64,000 nt of DNA from Caballeronia sordidicola. GTDB taxonomy: Bacteria > Pseudomonadota > Gammaproteobacteria > Burkholderiales > Burkholderiaceae. The notes beneath the pieces were generated by a model. It did not search any database and was not told where the DNA came from. It saw only the letters and a program-made list of their open reading frames with translations. A program made the translations under genes and the position numbers. The stretch covers positions 154,611-218,610 of the forward strand of contig NZ_MTHB01000123.1 in NCBI RefSeq assembly GCF_002220365.1, read 5' to 3'. This document shows, in pieces, positions 52,626-61,800 of the stretch (its first letter is position 1; every line of letters begins with the position of its first letter).

Positions 52626-53123
52626 ATGAGTACAAACTGCAAGTTGGACCGGATCGACCTGAGAATTCTTTCTCGCTTACAGGCACACGGTCGAATCACC
52701 AATGTCGAGCTTGCCGACGCTGTCGGCCTGTCCCCCAGTCCTTGCCTGATTCGCGTGAAGCGCCTTGAGAGTGCCGGTTATATTGCGGGCTATGCCGCGC
52801 AGATATTGCTGGAAAAAATGGGTGACGTCCAGAGTGTGTTCACTCAGGTCACGCTCGCCGACCACCGTCGTGAGGATTCCGCCCGGTTCGTTGCGGCTAT
52901 TCGCGAAGTGGACGAGATTGTCGAGTGTCATCTCGCGAGCGGCGGCTACGACTACCTGCTCAAATTTGTCACACGCAGCGTTGGTCACTATCAGAGCCTG
53001 ATTGAAGACTTGCTGGCGCGCAACATCGGTATTGAAAAATACTCCAGCTACGTCATGATCAAGTCGCCGATCGTGAAGAATGCCTATCCGCTCGAGACTT
53101 TGTTTTCCCACAACTATTCCTGA
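52626..53123 (+). CDS. Lrp/AsnC-family regulator
   Basis: The protein has 165 residues. The N-terminal helix-turn-helix (about 5-60) reads LDRIDLRILSRLQAHGRITNVEL, split by LADAVGLSPSPCLIRVKRLE. A RAM ligand-binding domain follows (about 70-150), with VECHLASGGYDYLLKF. Family members respond to amino acids and regulate their transport or breakdown. The ATG at 52626 has GGAGA 7 bases upstream; longer frames to 52527 lack this. Being next to a putative N-methyl amino acid demethylase is suggestive of control of the same route. Confidence 0.91.
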   Translation: MSTNCKLDRIDLRILSRLQAHGRITNVELADAVGLSPSPCLIRVKRLESAGYIAGYAAQILLEKMGDVQSVFTQVTLADHRREDSARFVAAIREVDEIVECHLASGGYDYLLKFVTRSVGHYQSLIEDLLARNIGIEKYSSYVMIKSPIVKNAYPLETLFSHNYS

Positions 53124-53744
53124 TTCCTTTCGCGCATGGGCTGCTCGAACACCGGCGAGCCACTTTGCGCGAACAGTACTGATTGCCTCTCCCAGGGGCG
53201 CCGCAATCGCGGGTGACTTAAGTCCGAGGCGAGTCGCGACCGTCCGCCTCGGAAAGTCCCACATAGCCTTGCCACCCCGCAATTCGCCGCAGTCCCGAGC
53301 ATCCATTGCAGGCATGCAGGCATGCAGGCATGCAGGCGCGGATTTGCGCTCGATTCGCCTCCCCGTACATCTGTCATTCACCGATATGTGTTTTTATGCG
53401 TTTAATTACGTATCACACTTTATAAAAGCAATATATAGCCTGATATTGGGGCGCCGGTATTCGATACAGGAGTGTTCGGTTGCCAGCAAGTTCGGCTCGA
53501 ATGGCTTGAAAATAAAGAAGATAAGCGATTCGTGAAGTTCAACCGCAAACAATTTTCAATGTGTTTTAACACCTGTATTTGAGCACATAGGCGTTTACAC
53601 GCACTTTAAGTCCTAATAGTGATGCTATAAAGTGCACTTGCTGTTGACATTCCCTGGACGTCGCTTGTGCACCAGCCAAACAGACGGCTAACGCGGGCAC
53701 GACCTCGATCAATAGAACCACAAAGACAAGATTTGGAGATGGCA
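53124..53744. other. Intergenic region before the porin gene
   Basis: 621 bases with an octamer tandem repeat (53305-53336) and a lower-GC leader from about 53380. No gene recognised. Confidence 0.4.
53305..53336 (+). repeat. Tandem octamer repeat CATGCAGG
   Basis: Three exact units of CATGCAGG (53313-53336) preceded by a near copy ATTGCAGG (53305-53312). The unit contains the palindrome GCATGC across junctions. Confidence 0.85.
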
Positions 53745-54878
53745 ATGAAATGGACGCATTTCGCAGCAGCGAGCTGTTGCGCGCTGAGCGCGTCGGCATA
53801 CGCGCAAAGCAGCGTGACTTTGTACGGAATCCTTGATACCGGCGTTGAATATGTTTCGCACGCGGATGCGGCGGGCGACCATGTCGTGCGCATGCCGGGG
53901 ATTACCGGCGAAATTCCTTCGCGCTGGGGCCTGCGTGGTGCCGAAGATCTGGGCGGCGGGTATAGGGCGGTATTCGCTCTCGAAAGCGGTTTCAACACAC
54001 GTGGCGGCGACTCGGGGCAGGGCGGGCGGTTGTTCGGGCGTCAAGCATGGGTGGGTATCTCGAGCCCATATGGTCAACTGCAACTCGGTCGTCAATACAC
54101 GATGACCTACTGGGCCATGGCGGATTCCGACATCCTGGGCCCGGACATCTACGGCAGCGGCTCGCTCGACTCGTATCTGCCGAACGCTCGCAGCGACAAC
54201 ACCATCGGCTACAAGGGCACCTTCCATGGCTTGACGGTAGGGGCGACCTACTCGTTCGGGCGCGATGGCGCGGGCACCGGCAACTCGCCGGGCCAGGGCA
54301 CGTGCGCGGGTCAGGTGCCCGGCGCGCCGACCGACTGCCGTCAATGGTCCGCCATGGTGAAGTACGACGCGTCGGTCTTCGGCGTCGCCGCCGCGTACGA
54401 TGAACAACGTGGAGGCGCGGCTGCCGCTGCGAATTTCTTCGATGGCGCCGCACCATTCCCGTTGACCAGTGGTACGGATAAGGACACGCGCATGCAGTTG
54501 AACGGATGGGCGAATGTGTTCGGGGTGAAGATCGGAGGGGGTTGGGTGGGTCGCCATGTCGATACGCAGACGCCAGCCACACCCAATGTGCATTCGAACC
54601 TGTTCTACCTTGGCGCGGCTTATTCGATCACGCCGGCGTTCACGCTTGACGGCGAGGCCTACCGGATCACCAACGGCGAACAGGACGCACGCGCCACCAT
54701 GGGCACGCTACGCGGGACGTATTCGCTGTCCAAGGCAACGGCGGTTTATCTGCAGAGCTCGTACCTGAGCAACAGTTCGCATGGGCAATATTCGCTCAGC
54801 TCAGGCGGCGGTGGCACCACACCGGCCGCCGGAGCGAACCAGACCGGTGTGATGGCGGGCATTCGCCACGCGTTCTGA
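53745..54878 (+). CDS. Gram-negative porin, trimeric general type
   Basis: The protein has 377 residues with a signal peptide (MKWTHFAAASCCALSASAYA, cut before QSSVTLYG). Burkholderia porin signs include SSVTLYGILDTGVEY, WGLRGAEDLGGGYRAVFALESGF and RLFGRQAWVGISSPYGQLQLG. RSDNTIGYKG and the final phenylalanine after GIRHA follow the barrel pattern. It forms passive outer-membrane channels for small solutes. The second of two nearby ATGs (53745) is chosen because GGAG lies 7 bases upstream of it. A hairpin follows the stop. Confidence 0.94.
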   Translation: MKWTHFAAASCCALSASAYAQSSVTLYGILDTGVEYVSHADAAGDHVVRMPGITGEIPSRWGLRGAEDLGGGYRAVFALESGFNTRGGDSGQGGRLFGRQAWVGISSPYGQLQLGRQYTMTYWAMADSDILGPDIYGSGSLDSYLPNARSDNTIGYKGTFHGLTVGATYSFGRDGAGTGNSPGQGTCAGQVPGAPTDCRQWSAMVKYDASVFGVAAAYDEQRGGAAAAANFFDGAAPFPLTSGTDKDTRMQLNGWANVFGVKIGGGWVGRHVDTQTPATPNVHSNLFYLGAAYSITPAFTLDGEAYRITNGEQDARATMGTLRGTYSLSKATAVYLQSSYLSNSSHGQYSLSSGGGGTTPAAGANQTGVMAGIRHAF

Positions 54879-54913
54879 GGCCTCGCCTAGCGGTGACTCA
54901 ACAATGAAAAATG

Positions 54914-54941
54914 GGGCGGCAAGTCCGGTACTGTGCCGCCC
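54914..54941 (+). terminator. Stem-loop after the porin gene
   Basis: GGGCGGCA (54914-54921) and TGCCGCCC (54934-54941) form a perfect 8-base stem with a 12-base loop, 36 bases after the porin stop. No T-run follows. Confidence 0.5.
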
Positions 54942-55125
54942 TGCATAAATTGGTATGGTCTGGAGACCTGTCATTGTCGGGCATGCCACCGTTGTCGGCG
55001 CTGTCTGCCATGACGTTGTTTTCGTACCGTTTTGGAATGGCGTCATCCTGGCCTGCAATGTCTGTATCGCGTTGCGCGAGAGGTTGTTCTTGTAGGGATC
55101 ATGGCAACGAACTGGGAGCTGTCCT

Positions 55126-56022
55126 ATGACTGCATCAGGTATTACGCTCGTCGAAAACGGGACGTCCATTGGTCTTGATGGGGCACTTGTCGCAAGCAGC
55201 GGCGCGCGAGACTGGCACGGGTTTCCCATGGAGATCCGTACGCTGTCTTCCGGGAGTTGCGATGAACACCGCTACAACCCCAATCCGATTATCTTTTTCA
55301 ATGCGACACCCGCGGGCCACGCGGAGATTGTCTCGGGCACGCGGTCTTACCGCTTTGACATACACCCCGGCAGCATGAGCGTTTTCCAGGCAGGCTTTGA
55401 GATAGACCGCAGCAGTTGGGCGTGTTCGGCAGGTGAGGTGATTGCACTTGACCTTGCGGCGCACACGATGGACCGTTTGTTGCCGGATCAGCCTCGCTTA
55501 CTACAGCTGAGAACAGAACTGTTCGCTACCGACCCTGTTCTTGCCCGTCTCATCGAGGCCATGCGGGTGGAAATTGACAGCGGCTGCCCGTCAGGACGGC
55601 TCTATGCGGAAGGGCTTTGCATCGCAATGTTCGGCTACCTTGGTACCCGCTTTTCGACACCCCCGCAGTCGTCGAATTTGACGAAGGCGTCGCGAACCTC
55701 GCAACGGCTGACGCCGGGCAGTATTGCCAGGATCCGGGACTATGTTCAGGCGCATCTGAGCGCGGATCTCAGCATTGCCGAGCTGGGAAAGATCCTTAAC
55801 CTCAGTGCGTTCCATTTTGCGCGGATGTTCAAGGCAAGCGTTGGCGTGTCTCCGCATCGCTTTATTCTGGAGCAGCGGGTGGAGCGTGCGGCGATGCTGT
55901 TGAGCGCTGACCTGTCACTTGCGGAAATCGCGCTAATAGTTGGTTTTTCGAGCCAGGCTCATTTCACCCAGGTCTTCCGCAAACTGACCGGTACCACTCC
56001 CGCGCGGTCGCGTGCAAGCTAA
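55126..56022 (+). CDS. AraC-family transcription regulator
   Basis: The protein has 298 residues. The N-terminal sensing region (about 1-180) is unlike cupin-type AraC arms I know. The C-terminal double helix-turn-helix (about 195-295) is typical: ISIAELGKILNLSAFHFARMFK-like first motif (DLSIAELGKILNLSAFHFA), then VSPHRFILEQRVERA and SLAEIALIVGFSSQAHFTQV. It precedes the tannase-family esterase on the same strand by 330 bases and may control it, since a perfect palindrome lies between them. Confidence 0.9.
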   Translation: MTASGITLVENGTSIGLDGALVASSGARDWHGFPMEIRTLSSGSCDEHRYNPNPIIFFNATPAGHAEIVSGTRSYRFDIHPGSMSVFQAGFEIDRSSWACSAGEVIALDLAAHTMDRLLPDQPRLLQLRTELFATDPVLARLIEAMRVEIDSGCPSGRLYAEGLCIAMFGYLGTRFSTPPQSSNLTKASRTSQRLTPGSIARIRDYVQAHLSADLSIAELGKILNLSAFHFARMFKASVGVSPHRFILEQRVERAAMLLSADLSLAEIALIVGFSSQAHFTQVFRKLTGTTPARSRAS

Positions 56023-56351
56023 CTGTTGCGCAAGAAGCTGACAACATTCAGCAAGAATTCGATATACCCGTTGAAGGCTCGCCCAGTACGCTACAGGCAT
56101 AAAGACATTGCGCGGCGAGCACGGCGTGATTGTTGTGTGTAGAGGAAGGTCAACAATGCATCTTCCGCGCGTTCCTCTTACGGTGTAAATAGCTAAATAA
56201 TTATTTAGTCGGTGTACTAAATAAATAGAAAAAAACAATCACGGTTATCGCCCACTCCAGACAAGTGCTTTTCGCAAAGCGCTTTAAACACGGAAGGATG
56301 GCAACCTAAAGTTTTACGACAAGAGCCAGATACTGGCAAGGAGACAATGAA
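56023..56351. other. Intergenic region before the tannase gene
   Basis: Contains the AT-rich palindrome at 56193-56208; no gene seen. Confidence 0.4.
56193..56208. promoter_or_regulatory. Perfect 16-base AT-rich palindrome
   Basis: CTAAATAATTATTTAG lies 144 bases before the tannase-family gene. A related half (CTAAATAAATAG, 56217-56228) follows 8 bases later. Likely an operator. Confidence 0.5.
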
Positions 56352-58259
56352 ATGAAACAAGTCCGAAATCCGCTCGTACCGGGCCGCATGGTTCGGCAAA
56401 CAATGCCTGTTCTGGCGGCCGCATGCGCGGGCGCAGTGATGCTTGCCGCATGCGGGGGAGGCAATTCGAGTTCCAGTGCATCGAGCGCCGCGTCAACAAA
56501 ACCACTGACCTGCGACGACTCCATGAAGGCCGCATTCAAGCCCGATGCGAATACGACGGTGACGCTGGTGCAGGCCTTCAAGAAGGGCCAGGATATGAAT
56601 TTAACCGGCATCCCGTCGGGCGTGCTGGCGCCCAATGACGAGTGCCTGGTCAAGCTGAACGTTGGACCCGGTAATCCGGGGCCCGCCAGTGCGCCTTCAA
56701 CATCGCCGGGGATCGGTATAGAAGTATGGTTGCCGACACCCGCGAACTGGGATAGCCGAATTCACGTGCTCGGCGGGGGTGGTTTTGCCGGTGATCCAAA
56801 CATCAGTTCCTTGACCGCGATCTCAGGAATCGTGGCACCGGGCAATGATGGTTCTCCGGCCAGTGTCGCTGGCGTGGAAGGCGCCGTCAGCGCGATCACT
56901 GACACCGGTCACGCCTCGACAGATACAGCGGGCACGGGCGCTAGCGGCGACGGCGCATTTGCAATGAACCCCGACGGCAGTATCAACACGACGCTGTGGA
57001 CCGACTTTGCGAGCCGGGGCATCCACGAAATGGCCGTTGAGACCAAGGCGTTGACTGCGGCCTATTACACAACACCGGTCAAGTATTCGTATTGGGACGG
57101 ATGTTCCACGGGCGGCCGCCAAGGAAACGAGGAGGCGCAAACGAACCCGAATGATTTCGACGGAATTCTGGCCGGCGATGCGGCCATGAACTGGACCAGC
57201 TTCATCACCGGCGAGCTGTACCCGCAGACCGTCATGCAACAGGATCTGGGCGGCGTACCGCTTACCACCTCTCAACTTGACGCGGTATCGGCAGCGGCTG
57301 TCAGCGCATGCGACAGCTCGCTCACCGGCAAGCACGACGGCTTCATCAGCAATCCGGATGCGTGCACGTACGACCCGACGCTGGACAAGACCGTGTTGTG
57401 CCCATCCAGTGGCGGCACGAACGCAACGGCCACCTGCGTGAGTACCGTGCAGGCGCAGGCGATCAACAAGATGTGGTACGGCCAGACAGTCGATGGCAGT
57501 GCTCCGGCACCAGCGGTTGCGAACGGATTTAGCCAGCAACTTCAGCCCGACCAGCTTTGGTTCGGAATGGAACGAGGAACGCAACTGGGTACGTTGACGG
57601 CCTTTGGGATACCGGGCCTCGCGGGTTCTGTCAATGGCGTTCCCGCGCCATTCAGCATTGCCACGAGTCAGGTTGCGCTCGAGCTTCAGCAATCGACTCT
57701 TGCGACGCCGGACTTCATCAACGCGACGGGCAACGGGGTGAATGGCTGGAAGTCCCTTTCTTATGCGCAGATGGCGAACGCGTCGGCGCAGGGCCTGGCC
57801 TTACAGCCGCAGTTCGGCAACATCAACGCGAATAATCCGGATCTCACCAACTTCAAAGCCCGGAATGGCAAGTTGATCGCGTACCACGGCACGGCGGACC
57901 AGTTGATCACGATCCAGGGAACGACCAACTACTACGTCAACGCCGCTGCGAAGATGGGGGGCATTCCAGCGACCCAGGCGTTTTATCGATACTTCCAGAT
58001 TCCTGGGATGGGTCACTGCCAAGGGGTTGGCACGGTCAACGGAGTGGCCGGTGTAAGCCCGGTGGCCAACCCGCCATTGCCGGCGCCGAATCAGTTGTAT
58101 AACGCGCTGACAAACTGGGTAGAGAACGGTGTTGCGCCGAATAGCATCCCCTTGCAGAATTCCGACGCGTCAATCACTCGTCCGATTTGCATGTATCCGT
58201 CGACGCCGAAATACGTTGGCGGCAATGTAGGGGCCGCGGCGAGTTTTACGTGTAGCTAA
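56352..58259 (+). CDS. Tannase/feruloyl esterase-family lipoprotein
   Basis: The protein has 635 residues. A lipoprotein signal ends in LAAC (about residues 31-34) followed by GGGNSSSS, so it is anchored to a membrane. The tannase-family fold has the nucleophile in GCSTGGRQ (Ser252), Asp516 in YHGTADQL and His555 in PGMGHCQG. The cysteines next to the Ser and the His (CS and HC) form the family's characteristic disulfide that joins the catalytic residues. It should split aromatic esters such as gallate or hydroxycinnamate esters from plant matter. GGAG lies 8 bases before the ATG. AraC regulator and porin upstream fit uptake and use of plant phenolics. Confidence 0.91.
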   Translation: MKQVRNPLVPGRMVRQTMPVLAAACAGAVMLAACGGGNSSSSASSAASTKPLTCDDSMKAAFKPDANTTVTLVQAFKKGQDMNLTGIPSGVLAPNDECLVKLNVGPGNPGPASAPSTSPGIGIEVWLPTPANWDSRIHVLGGGGFAGDPNISSLTAISGIVAPGNDGSPASVAGVEGAVSAITDTGHASTDTAGTGASGDGAFAMNPDGSINTTLWTDFASRGIHEMAVETKALTAAYYTTPVKYSYWDGCSTGGRQGNEEAQTNPNDFDGILAGDAAMNWTSFITGELYPQTVMQQDLGGVPLTTSQLDAVSAAAVSACDSSLTGKHDGFISNPDACTYDPTLDKTVLCPSSGGTNATATCVSTVQAQAINKMWYGQTVDGSAPAPAVANGFSQQLQPDQLWFGMERGTQLGTLTAFGIPGLAGSVNGVPAPFSIATSQVALELQQSTLATPDFINATGNGVNGWKSLSYAQMANASAQGLALQPQFGNINANNPDLTNFKARNGKLIAYHGTADQLITIQGTTNYYVNAAAKMGGIPATQAFYRYFQIPGMGHCQGVGTVNGVAGVSPVANPPLPAPNQLYNALTNWVENGVAPNSIPLQNSDASITRPICMYPSTPKYVGGNVGAAASFTCS

Positions 58260-58280
58260 AAGCAACCTCACGACGTGAAC

Positions 58281-58307
58281 CGGACCAGTGGCAACTGGTC
58301 TGGTCCG
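58281..58307 (+). terminator. Hairpin after the tannase-family gene
   Basis: CGGACCAG (58281-58288) pairs with CTGGTCCG (58300-58307). A competing inner hairpin ACCAGT/ACTGGT (58284-58299) with a 4-base loop shares part of the stem. It lies 21 bases after the stop codon. Confidence 0.5.
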
Positions 58308-58413
58308 ATCCGCGGCGTCACGTTCGCAGAAAGCGACAGGAGGAAATAACCAAGACTACGACAAATAGATAGTTATCCGAATTTACCGTGATCGCATCAC
58401 CATCAGCGCCGCC

Positions 58414-58596
58414 TCAGCAGGATTCGCGCTCGATCTGCCTGAAACCCACGTCGACCACGCGCCGATCAACTTCACCATCCCGGATCCGTTCGACCAGCAG
58501 GGAGGCAGCCGGTTTCCCAATACGCGTTCCGTCAATGCGGATCGGAGTCAACGGCGGGTCTGTGTCTTTCGCGAGATTCATGTCGGGCGGACGGTA
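58414..58596 (-). pseudogene. C-terminal fragment of a LacI-family regulator
   Basis: About 60 codons match the end of LacI/GalR repressors: DPPLTPIRIDGTRIGKPAAS, then LLVERIRDGEVDRRVV and the tail VGFRQIERESC. The DNA-binding and sugar-binding parts are missing upstream, so it is a relic. Confidence 0.72.
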
Positions 58597-58863
58597 AAGG
58601 CAAGCTGTCTGGTTCGCCGCGGAGTGCATTACCCCACGCGAGCATAAAAACAGCGCCACAAACACTGTATTCAACCAACTGGTGCATAATCGGGGTACGG
58701 TCAGCCTGTCTTTGCTTTGGCGCGGTTCGCTCTATGTGAATCGTCGAATGAGCTTCTTTGCTGTCAAATAATTACGTTTGATTGCCAACTTCGTTTTTCG
58801 CTCCATGTCGCCCGACAAGAGCCGGCGAATGTAAGACGACCGCACTTCGTCACAGGAGCAGCA

Positions 58864-61800
58864 GTGACAACCAGTGCCATAGCAGACGACGAATCCACAC
58901 AATCGTTCACGGTTGTGGGAATTGGCGCCTCCGCAGGCGGACTCGAGGCTATCTCGGAGTTGCTCGACGGAATCGCACCCTCCTGCGGAATGGCCTTCCT
59001 GATCGTTCAGCATCTTGCACCGTTTCGGCCCAGCCTGCTTCCGGAAATCTTGTCGAAACATACTTCGATGGTAGTCGTCGAAGCGACTGACGGCATGGCC
59101 ATGGAAGTTGACCATGTCTACGTCATTCCTCCCAACACGAGCATGTCGATCGCCCAGCGCTTGATCAGGCTGCAGCCGCGGGGGGAGACCCTGGGCCCGC
59201 CGATGCCGATCGACGACCTGTTCGATTCGCTCGCCAGCGATTTAGGCGTGAACGCGATCGGCGTGATTCTTTCGGGCAACGGCTCGGACGGCGCCCTCGG
59301 CCTCCAGGCCATTCAAGGGGGCGGTGGCATCACATTCGCGCAGGACACGGTGACGGCTCGCCACAGCAGCATGCCGCGCGCCGCAATGGGACTTGGTTGC
59401 GTCGACAGCATACTGGCGCCGCGCGAGATCGCCCGCGAAATCGCTCGCATCGGGCGCTATCCCAGGCGCGCACTGGAAAAGCTCGAATCCATGGGATCGG
59501 TAACGGACCCCGGAGACCAGAGCCTGCGCCCTCTGTTTCGCTTGTTGCGCAACGCCTGCAACATCGACTTTACCTATTACAAGCGCGGTACGGTCCAACG
59601 CAGATTGTCGCGCCGCATGGCCTTGCGTGAAATGACCTCGCTCGCGGACTATGTCGACCTGCTCGGTTCCGATGCCGCTGAAACGCTGGCACTGGGCCGT
59701 GACCTGTTGATTCGTGTGACCGAGTTTTTCCGGGATCCGGACACGTTCGACGAACTGGTCCGAACTGTGTTTCCGCGTCTGATCAGCGACCAGCATGCCC
59801 CGCCAAGCATCCGGATCTGGGTACCCGGTTGCGCGAGCGGAGAGGAAGCTTACTCGATCGCCATATGCCTCGTGGAGTATCTGGGCGAGCGTTTCGCCAG
59901 TACCAAGATTCAGGTCTTCGGTTCCGATGTCAGCGTCGACGCGCTGGAAACCGCACGCGCCGGCCGGTATATCGAGAACATAGCCCGCAATGTCTCTCCC
60001 GAGCGGCTTGAGCGGTTCTTTGTGCGCGACGGTGACTACTACTGTGTCAAAAAATCGGTCAGGAGCCTCTGCACGTTCGCCCGTCACAACGTGGCGACCG
60101 ATCCGCCATTCTCGCGGATCGACTTGGTCAGCTGCCGTAATCTGCTGATCTACCTGGATCCATTGCTGCAGCGAACGGTCATGCCGCTGTTTCATTACGC
60201 GCTGGCGCCCGATGGCGTACTTATGCTGGGACCGTCGGAATCGGTGGGGGCGTCGTCCGAGTTGTTCAGCCTGATTCCCAGCGTGTCAAGCAAGCTCTAT
60301 AGCAAGAACCCCAGCCCCGGACGTCCGAGGATGGGCTTGCCTGCGTCAACGGTGATGCCGCAAGCGTTTGTCTCCGCCAGACCCTCGGCTGGCGGTCGCG
60401 AGCTCCCGACGCGTGCTGAGTTGCTGCGTGATGAAGTCAATCGCATGACCTTGGAGCGGTACACACCGCCGAGCGTACTGTGCGACGAGGAACTGAACAT
60501 TCTCGAGTTTCGCGGCGATACCTCAGCGTATCTGGCCAATCCCAACGGACCGCCCAGCAGCAGTCTCAAGCGACTCGCACGGCCGGACATTTTCCTCGCG
60601 ATCGACGAAGCAGTCAGACGGGCGCGCCGCGAATCCATCGTCATCCGCAAGGCGAGTCTGCGTTTGAACACCGCCGGCGGCGCTGCCAGCGTGACACTCG
60701 AGGTGCATCCAGTAGAGATCGCTGGCGTGCCGGGAAGGTGGTATCTGATCTTTTTCGAAGCGCCTGCCGAAGGCGTAAGTACATCGCCCAAGCCAAGGCG
60801 CGTACCGCTGACAAACTTCGTCGCGCAGGCTTGGCGGCAAGTCAAGGGGCAGCCCGAGCGAGGCGCCCTCGGCGAGAAGGACCTTGAAATCGCGAGGCTG
60901 GACGCCGAACTCGAGGGCAGCCAGCGGCATTTGCTGGCGATGCTCGAGGAACACGAGCGAGCACGGGAAGACCTGCGGGCAAGCGAGGAGGAACTGCTGT
61001 CGAGCAATGAGGAATTCCAGAGCACCAACGAGGAACTCGAGACCGCCAAGGAAGAACTGCAGTCCGTCAACGAAGAGTTGACGACGACCAATGACGAGCT
61101 GCGGTATCGCAACCATGAACTCAAGACCGCTAACGACGAGGTTGCCCGCGCGCGCGACTTCTCACAGGCGATTGTCGAGACCATGTCGGAACCTTTGCTC
61201 GTGCTCGAGGCGGACCTCAAGATCACCTTGGCCAACCGCGCGTTCTACCAGACCTTCCAGACATCGCCCGACGAGACCATCGGCACGAAGCTGTATGACC
61301 TGGGCAACGAGCAGTGGAATATTCCGGCGCTGCGTGAACTGCTCGAGGAGCTCGTGCCGCAAAGGACCAGCGTTCGCGACTATCAGCTCACCCACGAATT
61401 CCCGGGCATCGGGCTACGAACCATGCAACTCAGCGCCATGCGCATTGCGTGGCCCGCACAAGCGTTGATCCTGCTGACCATCGCCGATGTAACCCAGCAG
61501 CATCAGGCCTTCGGCCGCTTGCAATCCGCCGATCAACAAAAAGACGAGTTTCTTGCGATGCTCGCGCATGAGTTGCGCAATCCGCTTGCGGCCATTCGCA
61601 ACGGCCTGCAGGTCTGGGAGCGGGACAGCGCGGACAAGGAAACGCAGAGGGTTGCACGCTTGGGCGCACAGCGGCAACTCGACCACGAGATCCGTCTGGT
61701 CGAGGATCTGCTGGATGTGTCGCGAATCACGCGGGGCATTATCGTTCTGAAAACCGAGTCGATTGATCTCGTCGAGACGGTGCGTCGGGCGATCGAGGCC

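Larger units (their letters stand above)
58260..58863. other. Intergenic region with hairpin and LacI remnant
   Basis: 604 bases between the esterase and the CheB/CheR-kinase fusion. A terminator-like hairpin (58281-58307) and a LacI fragment on the minus strand (58414-58596) are the only features seen. Confidence 0.45.

Noticed and set aside
53301..53340. CRISPR array at the octamer repeat
   Set aside because: Units are only 8 bases with no spacers and no cas genes nearby.
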